Assembly: GCA_039796575.1 (NCBI GenBank)
Contig: JBDKJP010000067.1
Coordinates: 1-25,088, forward strand
Direction: 5' to 3'
DNA length: 25,088 nucleotides
From: UBA668 sp039796575
GTDB taxonomy: Bacteria; Actinomycetota; Acidimicrobiia; Acidimicrobiales; Ilumatobacteraceae
In this document: positions 13,311 through 22,567 of the stretch, in pieces
How the letters are laid out: each line of letters begins with the position of its first letter
How positions within the stretch are numbered: position 1 is the first letter of the stretch
The notes under the pieces: model-generated
What the model saw: the letters and a program-made list of their open reading frames with translations, nothing else
What the model was told of the DNA's origin: nothing
The model's database searches: none
Made by a program: the position numbers and the translations under genes

Positions 13311-14311
13311 GCGTGGGCCTCCGCGAACCAACGGGTGAGATAGGTGAGGATCACGTCGGCGCCGGCGCGCTTGATGGCCGTGAGGTGCTCGGTGGCCACC
13401 ACGTCGTGATCGATCCAGCCGTTCGCCGCGGCCGCCTTCAACATCGAGTACTCGCCACTCACGTGGTACGCCGCGAGCGGCACGTTCACATGCGCACGCA
13501 CCGCGGCGATGATGTCGAGGTACGCGAGCGCCGGCTTCACCATCACCATGTCGGCACCCTGGTCGAGGTCGGCCTGCACCTCCAGCAACGCCTCACGTGC
13601 GCCGTTGCGCCAGTCCTGCTGGTACGCCTTGCGATCGCCGCCGCCCACGATGGCGCAGTCGACCGCGTCGCGGAACGGGCCGTACAGCCCGCTCGCGTAC
13701 TTCGCCGAGTACGCCAGGATGCTCACGTTGCGGTGCCCGGCCGCGTCGAGCGCGGCACGGATGGCGCCGACCTGGCCGTCCATCATCCCGCTCGGCGCCA
13801 CCACGTGCGCACCGGCGTTCGCCTGCGCCACCGCGATGCGGCCGTAGATCTCGAGCGTCGCGTCGTTGTCGACCGACGTGCGCGGATCGCCCGCCGGGCC
13901 GTCGAGCACGCCGCAGTGTCCGTGATCGGTGTACTCGTCGACGCACAGGTCGGCCATCACCACGATGCGGTCGCCCACGTCCTCGGCAAGATCCTGCAAG
14001 GAAAGTTGCACGATTCCCTCAGGGTCGAACGCTCCCGAGCCGATGGAATCCTTGATGGATGGCACTCCGAACAGCATGATCGCGCCGACCCCGAGGTCGG
14101 CGAGCTGGCGCACCTCGTCGCGCAGGCTGGCTCGCGTGTGCTGCACCACCCCCGGCAGCGAGGCGATGGGCTGCGGTTCGTCGATGCCTTCGCGCACGAA
14201 CAGTGGTGCCACGAGGTGGCGGACGTCGAGCTGCGTCTCGGCCACCAGGTCGCGCAACGGAGCAGAGCTCCGCAGGCGCCGCGGCCGCGAGACGGGAAAG
14301 TTGCCGGTCAC
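13307..14311 (-). CDS. hemB: Delta-aminolevulinic acid dehydratase (porphobilinogen synthase)
   Basis: The product is 334 residues. It condenses two 5-aminolevulinate molecules to porphobilinogen in the cytoplasm. The two Schiff-base lysines are seen at Lys204 (SAKYASGLYGPFRDA) and Lys259 (MVMVKPALAYLD). The metal site reads DLCVDEYTDHGHCG, with Cys123, Asp125 and Cys133 where animal zinc enzymes have three Cys. Start choice: GTG 14311 lies 8 bases after TACGAT (14325-14320, minus), giving a leaderless message and the start MTGNFPVSRPRRLR. In-frame ATG 14347 and GTG 14332 are upstream of or inside that box and less likely. It is first gene of a hemB-hemL operon, divergent from the GGDEF gene. 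Confidence 0.94.
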   Translation of the reverse strand: MTGNFPVSRPRRLRSSAPLRDLVAETQLDVRHLVAPLFVREGIDEPQPIASLPGVVQHTRASLRDEVRQLADLGVGAIMLFGVPSIKDSIGSGAFDPEGIVQLSLQDLAEDVGDRIVVMADLCVDEYTDHGHCGVLDGPAGDPRTSVDNDATLEIYGRIAVAQANAGAHVVAPSGMMDGQVGAIRAALDAAGHRNVSILAYSAKYASGLYGPFRDAVDCAIVGGGDRKAYQQDWRNGAREALLEVQADLDQGADMVMVKPALAYLDIIAAVRAHVNVPLAAYHVSGEYSMLKAAAANGWIDHDVVATEHLTAIKRAGADVILTYLTRWFAEAHA

Positions 14312-14350
14312 GGGTTCGCATCGTATTCGCACCAGCCGAGGAAACATCCG

Positions 14351-15859
14351 GTGAACGCCACCACCAGCACCGAGCAACTCGCCGTCGAGGCCCGCCAGTC
14401 CGGCGAGTTCCGCCGTGCCGCCCACCTGTTCTCCACCGCCGCCGCCGAGGCCGACGGCCTGCAACCGCGCCTCCACCTGCAGATCCGCCAGGCTTGCTGC
14501 CTGGTCGCCGCCGACCACCTCGAGGAAGCCGCGTCGCTCGCCCGGGTGGTGGCCGAGGAGGCCCGCGCCGACGGCCACCTGGCCGAGCTCGCCGACGCAC
14601 TCGGCCTGCTGGTCGACGACCACACCCGCGCCGGCCGGTGGGCCGAGGCCACCCAGGCGCTCTCGGAGGCCGTGTACATCCTGCAACGGCTCCCGAACGA
14701 TCCCCAGCACTACCAGGTGCTGCAGAACATGGCCGCCACCTACGCGAGCTGCGGGTTCGTCGAGCCGGCGCTCGAGCTGTACGACCGCGCCCTCCGACTG
14801 GCCGACAACGACAGCGACCGCCAGTTCACCTACGCCAGCATGTCGGCCGCCTACCACGACGCCGCACTGCGCGAATGCGACCCGCTCGAACAGCACCGCC
14901 TGCTGCACGACGGCCTGTACGCCGCCACCGCCGCACTCGACCCCGAAGGCGCCACCGAGGCCCTCTCGATCGGTGAGGCCTTGGCCCACCGCTCGATGAT
15001 GCTCGCCGAGATCGGCCACTACCACTCCGCCGTCGACGACGCCCGCCGCGCCCGCGAGGTGGCCACCCAGCACGGCATGCGCACCGAGCTCGCCCTCTCC
15101 ATGGCCGGCGAGGCGCTCGCCCTGTGGGGCCTCAGCCGCGACACCGGCGTGCGGTCGCTCATCACCGACGCGTTCGCCGCCGCCGAGGGTCTCGACCTCG
15201 AGCCGTACCTCGGGCCGCTCCACGAGCTCGAGGTCGAAGTGCTGTGGACCCTCGGCCAGTACACCGAGGCCCGCGCCGCGCTCGAACTGCAACTGCGCGC
15301 CGCGATGCGCCGCCAGCACGAGGAGCGGGCCGTCCGCTGGGAGCACGTGCGCCTCGGCGCCGACCACCTCGAAGTGGCCGCCATCAGCGAGAGCGACCCG
15401 CTCACCGGCCTGCCCAACCGCCGCCACCTCGCCCACGTGCTGCCCGAAGCGCTGCACGCCCACGCACCCGTGTGCGTCGGCGTGATCGACCTCGACGGGT
15501 TCAAGCACATCAACGACGAGTACGGCTACCTGCTCGGCGACGGCGTGCTGCAGGAAGTGGCCACCGTGCTCGAGCGCGTGTGCCGCCGCGGCGACACCGT
15601 GGTGCGCCTCGGTGGCGACGAGTTCGTGATGGTGCTGCGCGACACGTCCCCCAACGACGCCCGAGTCGTGTTCGAACGGGTGCGCCAACTCATCGCGATG
15701 CGCACATGGAACGGCATCCCGCCCGAGGAGCGGCTCACCGCCAGCGTCGGTCTCACCGTCGGCGGCAACGCCGCCGAGCCCGACGAGCTGCTCGCGCAGG
15801 CCACCGCCGCGCTGCAGCAGGCCAAGCGCGCCGGCCGCGACCGCATCATCATCCAATAG
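14351..15859 (+). CDS. TPR-repeat diguanylate cyclase (GGDEF domain)
   Basis: The product is 502 residues, starting with GTG 14351 behind GAGGAAA (7-base spacing). Residues 1-325 are all-helical TPR-like repeats (for example SGEFRRAAHLFSTAAAEADG, AGRWAEATQALSEAVYIL, VEPALELYDRALRLA), a protein-interaction scaffold. No membrane segment or signal peptide is present, so it is cytoplasmic. A GGDEF domain follows (about 340-502): DPLTGLPNRRHL, DLDGFKHINDEYG and intact LGGDEF with the motif at 421-425, so it should make cyclic di-GMP from two GTP. RRGD (412-415), five residues ahead of the motif, is a product-inhibition site of the RxxD type. It lies 24 bases ahead of the next gene. The signal sensed through the TPR part is unknown. 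Confidence 0.92.
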   Translation: MNATTSTEQLAVEARQSGEFRRAAHLFSTAAAEADGLQPRLHLQIRQACCLVAADHLEEAASLARVVAEEARADGHLAELADALGLLVDDHTRAGRWAEATQALSEAVYILQRLPNDPQHYQVLQNMAATYASCGFVEPALELYDRALRLADNDSDRQFTYASMSAAYHDAALRECDPLEQHRLLHDGLYAATAALDPEGATEALSIGEALAHRSMMLAEIGHYHSAVDDARRAREVATQHGMRTELALSMAGEALALWGLSRDTGVRSLITDAFAAAEGLDLEPYLGPLHELEVEVLWTLGQYTEARAALELQLRAAMRRQHEERAVRWEHVRLGADHLEVAAISESDPLTGLPNRRHLAHVLPEALHAHAPVCVGVIDLDGFKHINDEYGYLLGDGVLQEVATVLERVCRRGDTVVRLGGDEFVMVLRDTSPNDARVVFERVRQLIAMRTWNGIPPEERLTASVGLTVGGNAAEPDELLAQATAALQQAKRAGRDRIIIQ

Positions 15860-15883
15860 GAAACTGGATAGGGTTCCCGACCA

Positions 15884-17101
15884 ATGGCAGCACAGGCATG
15901 GTTCTCATCGGGCGACGTCGACGTCGCCCCCGGTACCACCGTGGTGCTGCAACTCACCGTGGTGAACCTGGCCGACACCACCGACTCGTTCGTGCTCACG
16001 CCCGTCGGCATGCCCGCGGCGTGGACCACGCTGCGGCCCGCGAACATCACCCTGTTCGGCGGCACCCAGCAGGTCGTCGACGTCGAGGTGTCGCCCCCGC
16101 TCGTGTCGAGCACCATCGCCGGCCCCGCTGCGCTGTCGGTGCGCATCGTGCCCCAGCACGACCCCGACAACCTCAGCACCGCCGAGACCACGCTCGTCAT
16201 CGGCGAGAGCTTCGACCGCCGCCTCAACGTGCTCACCCCCGCGCTGCGCGGCCGGCGCAGCGCCACCTACGACCTGATGGTCGAGAACCGCGGCAACACC
16301 CTCGCCTCGTGCCGCATGCACCTCGTCGACCCGACCGGCCGGCTCGAGGGCGACTTCGACCCGCCCGCCGCCGGCGTCGAGCCCGGCGCCAGCACGCTCG
16401 TGCGCATGAAGGTGCGCGCCACCGGCATCCAGTGGAACCGGCACCCGCGCACCATCCCCTTCCGCATCGACGCCGACCAACCCGGCAGCCCCACCGCCAC
16501 CGCGCCCGCCACGTTCGTGCAGGCGCCCGTGGTGCCCGAGAACCTCATCGGTCGACTCGTGGTGGCCGGCCTCGTGGTCGGTGCGCTCGCCCTCGCGTGG
16601 GTGGGCATCGTGAAGCCCGCCATCCGCGACGCCGCCGACGAGGCCGTGGCCGAGGAAGTGGTCACCGAGAGCACCGTCGTCAGCAGCAGCCTCGTGCCCA
16701 ACCCCGACGACACCACGAACACCGGTGGCGGCAACGGTGGCAACACCGACCAGGGCACCATCGTCAACATCCCGCTGCCCGTCTCGGTGCCCCAGGGCCA
16801 GACCGGCGCCAACCAGTACACGGTGCCCGCCGGCCAGACCCTGCGCGTCACCGACATCATCGTGCAGAACCCGCAGCAGGATCAGGGCACGCTGGTCATC
16901 GCCCGCAACACGAACGCGTTGTTCACGTACAACCTGACGAACATGTTCGGTGCCGACATCGACCAGCCGCTGCGCACCCCGCTCGAGTTCCAGTCGGGCG
17001 AACAGGTCACCGTCACCGTCACGTGCGACGGTGTGGGCGACCTCACCGGCACCGCCTGCAGCCCCAACGTGCTGCTGTCGGGCGTCCTCGTCGACGCCTG
17101 A
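15884..17101 (+). CDS. Single-pass membrane protein with Ig-like domains
   Basis: The product is 405 residues. Two beta-sandwich (CARDB/COG1470-like) domains come first, about 5-108 (VDVAPGTTVVLQLTVVNLAD, then LRPANITLFGGTQQVVDVEVSP) and 110-212 (ATYDLMVENRGNTLASCR, then GASTLVRMKVRATG). A membrane helix at about 223-243 follows, then an acidic/Ser-Thr/Gly-Asn linker and a third beta domain (about 285-405). There is no N-terminal signal peptide, so the first two domains would be cytoplasmic and the C-terminal domain outside, an unusual side for Ig-like folds. ATG 15884 follows a TAGGGT box by 9 bases. Similar proteins are annotated in actinobacteria only as hypothetical or hydrolytic-protein-like, and I assign no activity. 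It probably shares a transcript with the GGDEF gene. Confidence 0.8.
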   Translation: MAAQAWFSSGDVDVAPGTTVVLQLTVVNLADTTDSFVLTPVGMPAAWTTLRPANITLFGGTQQVVDVEVSPPLVSSTIAGPAALSVRIVPQHDPDNLSTAETTLVIGESFDRRLNVLTPALRGRRSATYDLMVENRGNTLASCRMHLVDPTGRLEGDFDPPAAGVEPGASTLVRMKVRATGIQWNRHPRTIPFRIDADQPGSPTATAPATFVQAPVVPENLIGRLVVAGLVVGALALAWVGIVKPAIRDAADEAVAEEVVTESTVVSSSLVPNPDDTTNTGGGNGGNTDQGTIVNIPLPVSVPQGQTGANQYTVPAGQTLRVTDIIVQNPQQDQGTLVIARNTNALFTYNLTNMFGADIDQPLRTPLEFQSGEQVTVTVTCDGVGDLTGTACSPNVLLSGVLVDA

Positions 17102-17127
17102 CGCCGCTGGACTCACCGCCGCCGCCG

Positions 17128-17240
17128 GGCTTCTGGGCGTGATCCGTCCCACGCTGCCCCGCTTCTGGTCGGTGTGCGTCCCGGTTTCCGGGACGGAAAG
17201 CGACCAGAAGCAAATCTGGGACGATCGACGCCCGGAAGCC
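17128..17240. repeat. Nested inverted repeat, family II, copy 1 (between convergent genes)
   Basis: The core is 17161-17211: arms GCTTCTGGTCG and CGACCAGAAGC (11 bases) around an inner hairpin GTCCCGG-TTT-CCGGGAC (17178-17194). Outer arms 17128-17151 and 17217-17240 are also nearly complementary over 24 bases. The core and the right outer arm recur at 23373-23454. It lies between the stops at 17101 and 17261 of two convergent genes and probably ends both transcripts there. The copy at 23373 lies in a divergent region, so termination cannot be the only role. This accounts for the 159-base gap. Confidence 0.88.
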
Positions 17241-17260
17241 GGTCGACCGTGAAGCGTGAA

Positions 17261-19651
17261 TCAGTCGGTGTCGAAGCGGGGGGAGTTGGCGCCGGCCCGC
17301 TTGCTGCGCACCAGCACCGTCAGGTCGGTGGTGGCCAGCTGACCGTCGAGCGTCTGCGCCACCAGCGTGCGCGGGCCCGGACGATCGTTCGGCCGCAGCG
17401 TGAACTCCACCAGCAGACCGCCCAGCGCATCGGTGACCGCGGTGACCGGTCGGCCCGAGCCGTCGGCCCACGACACCGTGACCGGGGTGTTCGGGGCGAA
17501 CCCCGCACCCACCACCGTGAGACGGCTGGGCGCCACGGCCACCGTGTTGCTCACCGCGAGCTTCGGCTCGTAGTGCGCCTCACCGCTGACCAACATCGTC
17601 GTGTACGAACCGTCGACGGTGGACACCACCACGCTCGCCGTGCGCAGGCCCGCACTCGTCGGCGTGAACACGATCTCGAGGTTGCACGTCTCGGCAGCCG
17701 GCACCGTACGGCCGCTGCACTCGTCGTTGCCGACCACGAAGTCGCCGGGGTCCGAGCCCTGGATCTTCACCGAACGCACCCGCACCGGGTTGAACGCCAC
17801 GTTGTAGATCGAGAACACCATCGGCTCGTCGCGACCGCCGACCACCATCGGGTGCGCCTCCGCGCCACCGGGGCTCGGCGCCAGCGCCGGCTCGCCGCCG
17901 AACCCGGTGAGCTCGGAGGTCATCTCCATCGCACCGAACCCGGCCTCGGCCACCTTCAACGTGCCCTCCGTACGCCCTGCGGCGAACGGCATCAGCATCA
18001 GGTTCACCGTGCACACGCCACCCGGCGGCACCGGCACGTCGACCTGGTCGACGCACGTGCCACCGCTGATGAGGAAGTCGGGGTTGTCGACCTCCACCGT
18101 GTGCGGGATGAACGACGACGGGCCGCGGTTGGCCAGCACCAGGAACCACTCCGGGCCCGGGTAGCCGACGGCCACCGTGCCGAGGTCGAGGTTCGCCAGG
18201 CTCAGCACCGGACGGTGCTCGACCACGGCGATCTGCCGACCATCGGCCGGGAGGTTGCCGAACACCTGACCCGCCAGCGTGTCGAAGACCACGACGCGAC
18301 CGTTGGCCGACACCCGCGGGTTCGAGTTCGCGGCCGGCGCCGGCGTGATGCCGTCGGCCAGCGTGCTCACCCGCTGCACCGTGCCCAACGCCGGCACGCT
18401 CACGACGATGTCGCCGTCGAGCGCACCACCGAGGTCGCCGTTGCGGGTGGGGAACAGGTTCGTGGCCCGGCTGACGTAGAACAGCTCGTCACCCGACCGG
18501 CCGAGCGCCGGCTGCGTGGCACCGAGGTCGGCGGCCACCGGCGGCTGCGCCGGATCGCCAGGGGCCCGGCTGCCCAGGTCGAGCGAGCCGTCGGTGCGAT
18601 CGTAGAGGTACACCTGCGGCAGGCAGTCGGGGTTGCACACCGGCAGGGTGGCACCCGGCACCAGGTTGGCCGCGGTGGACACGAACGCCACGTAGCGCCC
18701 GTCGCCCGACACGGCCGGCGTGCGCGCCTCGCCCGACTCACCGGCCGGCGAGAGCGAGATGCGGCGCACGTTGGTGTTGCGATCGATGTTGGCCCGGTCC
18801 CACACGTACACGTGCGAGGTGGCGAAGCCGCCCGGCTGCTGACCGGTGCTCCACTTGCCGAGCGGCAGGCTGGCATCGGCGTCGGAGGTGAACGCCACCA
18901 CCGTGCCGTCCTCGCTGATGGCCGGCTCGCGGATGCCGCGGTACCGGAACGTGGTGTCGGGCGCCGCACCGGGGCTGCCCGCCACCGGCTCGGCCCGGCC
19001 CGGCTCGCCGAGCGGGATGGTGAGATCGACCACCGTGACCGCCGTGATCTCCGGCGCCACGATGCTGAACCGGTGCGTGTACGCGATGACCGCACCCTCA
19101 CCCGAGATGGCCGGGCGGTACAGCGGGCTGACGTTGTCGGCCGCACTCGACTCGAAGCCCGAGCCACGGGTGGTGGACACGAGGTCCCACTCGCCCGGCT
19201 CGCCTCCGCACTCGGCGAGGCGCTGCGTGTACACGTCCCAGCGGTCACCCTGGTCGTCGTCACGGAACAGGTCGTACGGGGCCTCGGTGATGACCGCCAC
19301 GTTGCAGCCGTCGGCACTGATGACCGGCCACACGCTGTTGCCCGGACGCACGCCGTCGGCCAGGCCGGTGAGCTCGGCCACCGAGCCCGCCTGACGGTCC
19401 TGGATGAACGTGGTGCTGGTGCGGGTGTCGGCCGGGTCGAGCGGCCTGCCGGCGAACACCACCAGCCGACCGTCGGCGGACACCGACGGAGTCTGCGAGA
19501 AGATGGCCGCGGCCGGCACTGCCGAGAGCTCGGTCTCGTCGGCTGCGGGCGCGCCACGATCTGCGGCGGCGTGGGTGACACCCACCACCGCCACGGTCGA
19601 AGCCACTGTGCCCACGAGGAGCCAGCGGCGCGCACTGCGCGTGCCGAACAT
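17261..19651 (-). CDS. Secreted beta-propeller (TolB/WD40-like) protein with choice-of-anchor-type domains
   Basis: The product is 796 residues. A signal peptide at 1-30 (RSARRWLLVGTVASTVAVVGVTHAAA) sends it outside. Residues 45-480 carry repeated blades with PSVSADGRLVVFAG, PVISADGCNVAVIT, PAISGEGAVIAYTH, PAISEDGTVVAFTS, PAVSGDGRYVAFVS and PRVSANGRVVVFD, the pattern of PD40/TolB propellers. Two ASH-like beta domains follow (about 485-595 and 605-705), with FTPTSAGLRTASVVVST typical of choice-of-anchor D modules. A final Ig-like domain has GAGFAPNTPVTVSWADGSG. No cell-wall sorting signal or C-terminal helix is present, so it is released or held by other means. ATG 19651 follows GGGAGTGAG. It is 44 bases downstream of hemD and may get some read-through. 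Confidence 0.88.
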   Translation of the reverse strand: MFGTRSARRWLLVGTVASTVAVVGVTHAAADRGAPAADETELSAVPAAAIFSQTPSVSADGRLVVFAGRPLDPADTRTSTTFIQDRQAGSVAELTGLADGVRPGNSVWPVISADGCNVAVITEAPYDLFRDDDQGDRWDVYTQRLAECGGEPGEWDLVSTTRGSGFESSAADNVSPLYRPAISGEGAVIAYTHRFSIVAPEITAVTVVDLTIPLGEPGRAEPVAGSPGAAPDTTFRYRGIREPAISEDGTVVAFTSDADASLPLGKWSTGQQPGGFATSHVYVWDRANIDRNTNVRRISLSPAGESGEARTPAVSGDGRYVAFVSTAANLVPGATLPVCNPDCLPQVYLYDRTDGSLDLGSRAPGDPAQPPVAADLGATQPALGRSGDELFYVSRATNLFPTRNGDLGGALDGDIVVSVPALGTVQRVSTLADGITPAPAANSNPRVSANGRVVVFDTLAGQVFGNLPADGRQIAVVEHRPVLSLANLDLGTVAVGYPGPEWFLVLANRGPSSFIPHTVEVDNPDFLISGGTCVDQVDVPVPPGGVCTVNLMLMPFAAGRTEGTLKVAEAGFGAMEMTSELTGFGGEPALAPSPGGAEAHPMVVGGRDEPMVFSIYNVAFNPVRVRSVKIQGSDPGDFVVGNDECSGRTVPAAETCNLEIVFTPTSAGLRTASVVVSTVDGSYTTMLVSGEAHYEPKLAVSNTVAVAPSRLTVVGAGFAPNTPVTVSWADGSGRPVTAVTDALGGLLVEFTLRPNDRPGPRTLVAQTLDGQLATTDLTVLVRSKRAGANSPRFDTD

Positions 19652-19695
19652 GCTGCGTTCTCACTCCCGCCCGGTCGTTGGAACTGCCGGGAAGT

Positions 19696-20418
19696 CTAGG
19701 TCCTGGAGGACAGGTACGTCACCAGGGTGTCGACCAATCCTCTCAGTGAATGATCGGTCGCAACCAGGGAAATCTTGAGGTTCACCGCGGCCGCCGCGGC
19801 CGCCGTCTGCGGGCCGATGGCCACCGCGATCGGGGGCGTCGAGGTGCCGAACACGGCCACCCACGCACGGGCCGCGGAACCGCTCGCGAACAGCACCGCA
19901 TCGGCCGACAACGCGGCCAGTTGCAGGCGCGCATCGGGCTGTGCCGGCACCGTGCGATAGGGGGCGCTCACGGTGACGTCCCAGCCCAGGGCGCGCAGGC
20001 CGTCGGCCAGCGTGGGCTCGGCATCCACCGCCTGCACCACGAGCACCCTGCCCGGCCCGCGCGACAGCTCGGCCAACAGGCCCGCCGCGCTCTGCTGCGT
20101 CGGCACCAGGGTGGCGGTGACACCCCCGCTGAGCAGGGCCGACGCGGTGGTGGCGCCCACCGCGGCCACGTTCGCGGGAGCCGCCGAGTGCGCCGCCACA
20201 TACTGCTCGGCCCCGTTCGGGGAGCTCACCACCAGCCAGTCGAACGCCTCGGGACGCAGCTCGCGCAACGCCGCCGCGGCCTCCGGCTCCACGACCTGCT
20301 CGACCAACGGCACCACCACCGGCACCGCACCCTCGGCCTCCAGGAGCCCGGCCAGCGACCCGGCCTGTGCCGACGACCGCGTCACCACCACCCGCCGGCC
20401 CTGCAACGCGCCGGCCAC
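19696..20418 (-). CDS. hemD: Uroporphyrinogen-III synthase
   Basis: The product is 240 residues. It closes hydroxymethylbilane to uroporphyrinogen III with inversion of ring D. The family is poorly conserved, so the call rests on fold-level motifs and place. There are two alternating Rossmann-like lobes: VVVTRSSAQAGSLAGLLEAEGA (9-30), DWLVVSSPNGAEQYV (60-74), GRVLVVQAVDAEPTLADGL, a YRTVPAQPD hinge, ADAVLFASGSAARAWV and PIAVAIGPQTAAAA. GTG 20418 lies 3 bases behind the hemC stop, so it is coupled to hemC. It is a stand-alone HemD, without the CobA methyltransferase fusion seen in some actinobacteria and firmicutes. Confidence 0.92.
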   Translation of the reverse strand: MAGALQGRRVVVTRSSAQAGSLAGLLEAEGAVPVVVPLVEQVVEPEAAAALRELRPEAFDWLVVSSPNGAEQYVAAHSAAPANVAAVGATTASALLSGGVTATLVPTQQSAAGLLAELSRGPGRVLVVQAVDAEPTLADGLRALGWDVTVSAPYRTVPAQPDARLQLAALSADAVLFASGSAARAWVAVFGTSTPPIAVAIGPQTAAAAAAVNLKISLVATDHSLRGLVDTLVTYLSSRT

Positions 20419-20421
20419 GGT

Positions 20422-21291
20422 TCAGCCTGCCCCGAGCCGGTCGCGCAGGTCGCGGGCGAGTGCCGCAGCAACCGCCACGCCGTCGTCGCCGAGCGTCACC
20501 GTGTCGGCCACGTGCCGGCCCGAGGCCGGATCGGCCAGGAACCCGTGCACCACCCCGTCGACCGCGTGCGCGGCCACCGGCAGCGAGCAGCCCGTGCCGA
20601 GTTCTGCCAGGAACGCCCGCTCGGCCTCCACCGCGGCACGCGTGGCGAAGTGATCGACCGCGGCCAGCAACTCGGCCGTGGTCTCGTCGTCGGCGCGGCA
20701 TTCGATGGCCACGCAGCCCTGCCCGGGAGCGGGCACGAACTCGTCGACCGGCAACGCCTGCGCGATGCGATCGGTGATGCCCAGGATCTCCATCGCCGCG
20801 ACCGCCATCACCAGCGAGCCGCCCTCGGGCAACTTCGACAACCGGGTGTGGATGTTGCCGCGCAGCTCCACGAACCGCAGATCGGGCCGCACCGCCTGCA
20901 ACTGCGCCCGACGACGTACCGACCCGGTGGCCACCGTGGCACCCTGCGGCAGGTCGGCCAACGCCAGACCCACCAACGCATCGCGGGCGTCGCGGCGCGC
21001 ACACAGCGCAGCCAGCTGCAACCCGTCGGCCGTGATCGACGGCAGGTCCTTCGCACTGTGCACCGCGAGGTCGGCGTGCCCGTCGAGCACGGCACGCTGC
21101 ACCTCCTTCACGAACACGCCCTGCCCGCCGATGGAGTGCAACGGCACGTCGGTGCGCTGGTCGCCGAGCGTCTCCACGAACACCAACTCCACAGCGAGCC
21201 CGGCGTGCGCGGCCATGAGCGCATCGGCCACGGCCTGCGCCTGCGCGGTGGCCTGCGCACTGCTGCGCGTGGCGAGACGGAGCACGGTCAC
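20422..21291 (-). CDS. hemC: Hydroxymethylbilane synthase (porphobilinogen deaminase)
   Basis: The product is 289 residues. It links four porphobilinogen units into hydroxymethylbilane through a covalent dipyrromethane cofactor. Seen: LRLATRSSAQA start, GGQGVFVKEVQ (55-65), AVHSAKDLPS with catalytic Asp82, GSVRRRAQL (123-131), RGNIHTRLSKL (144-154) and the cofactor Cys235 in LGTGCSLPVA. GTG 21291 gives the standard start of the family. The frame extends further upstream only inside hemA. The gap to the hemA stop is 7 bases, and hemD follows after 3 bases, so hemA-hemC-hemD are one unit. Confidence 0.95.
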   Translation of the reverse strand: MTVLRLATRSSAQATAQAQAVADALMAAHAGLAVELVFVETLGDQRTDVPLHSIGGQGVFVKEVQRAVLDGHADLAVHSAKDLPSITADGLQLAALCARRDARDALVGLALADLPQGATVATGSVRRRAQLQAVRPDLRFVELRGNIHTRLSKLPEGGSLVMAVAAMEILGITDRIAQALPVDEFVPAPGQGCVAIECRADDETTAELLAAVDHFATRAAVEAERAFLAELGTGCSLPVAAHAVDGVVHGFLADPASGRHVADTVTLGDDGVAVAAALARDLRDRLGAG

Positions 21292-21298
21292 GAGCGGC

Positions 21299-22555
21299 TC
21301 AGCCGAGATCGAACAGCTCGCGCACCGCGGCCGCGTTGCGCTCGCCCTGCGGCGTGCCCGCATCGTCCTTCAACCGCACCGACACCTGGTGCAGCAGCTT
21401 GGCAACGATGCCCTTCGTGAGCGCCTCGACGGCCTCGCGCTGCGCGGGGTCGAGCGACGCGAGCCGGTTGTGGAACCGCTCGAGCTCGGCGGTGCGCACA
21501 GCATCGGCCTTCTCGTGCAGCTGGGCCACCAGCGGCGCCGCCTGACGCGCCGTGGCCTCCATGCCGAACCGCTCGACTTCCTCGCCCACGATGTCGCGCA
21601 CCTTGTCGGCCTCGGCCTGGCGCTGCGCCAACCCACGGGCCGCCCAGTCGCGGAGGTGATCGAGGTTCAACAGCGTCACGCCCGGCACCGACATCACGTC
21701 GGGCGCCACGTTGCGCGGCACCGCGATGTCGACGATGAGCAACGGCGACCCGGCATCGGCCCGGTGCGCCGCCACGAACTCGTGGTCGATGAACGTGCCC
21801 GCGCCGCTGCAGGTGAGCAGCACGTCGGCGTCGTCGAGCGCCGCACCCCACTGGGCGAACGGCACGATGCGACCACCGACGCGCTCGGCCAGGTGCTCGG
21901 CCCGGGCGTCGGTGCGGTTGGTGACCGTGATGTCGGTGGCACCGGCACCCACCAGCGCGACGGCGATGCCTTCGCCCATCTCGCCGGCGCCGACCACCAG
22001 CACCTTGCGGCCGGCGAGCGACCCGAGGATGTCGTGCGCCATGTCGACCGCCGCATGGCTGACCGACGTGGTGTGCTTGCCGATGCCCGTCTCGGTTCGA
22101 GCCCGCTTGCCGGTCTCGAGCGCGTGACGGAACAGCAGGTTCAGCGTGGTGCGCGCCCCGCCCTCGACCTGCGCGGCCTCCCAGGCGCCGCGCACCTGGC
22201 CGAGGATCTCGCTCTCGCCCAGCACCGCGCTCTCCAGCCCGGACGCCACCTCGAACAGGTGACTCACCGCGGCATCGTCGTGCTGGCTGTACAGGTGCGG
22301 GTGCAGCTCGTCGGGCTGCAGCCCACCGAGCTCGCAGAAGAAGTCGCGGATGTCGGCGTAGGCGCCGTGGAACCGCTCGGCCACCGCATACACCTCGGTG
22401 CGGTTGCACGTGGACAGCACCGCCGCCTCGCGGATGTTCGCGCGGCTCACGAGGCCCGTGATGACCTTGCCCAACGCCTCGCCCGGAATGGCGACGCGCT
22501 CGAGCAGATCGATGGGGCCGGTGCGGTGGTTGACACCGATGACCACGATGCTCAT
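21299..22555 (-). CDS. hemA: Glutamyl-tRNA reductase
   Basis: The product is 418 residues. It reduces the glutamate on tRNA-Glu to glutamate 1-semialdehyde with NADPH, the committed and usually controlling step of C5 tetrapyrrole synthesis. Seen: GVNHRTGPIDLLER start, catalytic Cys50 in STCNRTEVY, LGESEILGQV (112-121), the NADPH loop VVGAGEMG (187-194) and a C-terminal dimerisation helix bundle (about 315-400). ATG 22555 is preceded by GGGGG and lies 12 bases behind the rex stop, so it is co-transcribed with rex. Regulation is therefore expected through Rex at the shared promoter. Confidence 0.96.
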   Translation of the reverse strand: MSIVVIGVNHRTGPIDLLERVAIPGEALGKVITGLVSRANIREAAVLSTCNRTEVYAVAERFHGAYADIRDFFCELGGLQPDELHPHLYSQHDDAAVSHLFEVASGLESAVLGESEILGQVRGAWEAAQVEGGARTTLNLLFRHALETGKRARTETGIGKHTTSVSHAAVDMAHDILGSLAGRKVLVVGAGEMGEGIAVALVGAGATDITVTNRTDARAEHLAERVGGRIVPFAQWGAALDDADVLLTCSGAGTFIDHEFVAAHRADAGSPLLIVDIAVPRNVAPDVMSVPGVTLLNLDHLRDWAARGLAQRQAEADKVRDIVGEEVERFGMEATARQAAPLVAQLHEKADAVRTAELERFHNRLASLDPAQREAVEALTKGIVAKLLHQVSVRLKDDAGTPQGERNAAAVRELFDLG

Positions 22556-22567
22556 GAAGCCCCCACC

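Noticed and set aside
14312..15856. The upstream extension of the hemB frame, giving an 849-residue protein
   Set aside because: The extension is antisense to the TPR-GGDEF gene. HemB homology begins near 14311, behind a promoter-like TACGAT box.
17174..19699. An 841-residue plus-strand reading frame opposite the secreted propeller gene
   Set aside because: Its composition is dominated by Arg, His and Gly, as expected for the antisense of a high-GC gene. The minus strand has a signal peptide and clear domain repeats.
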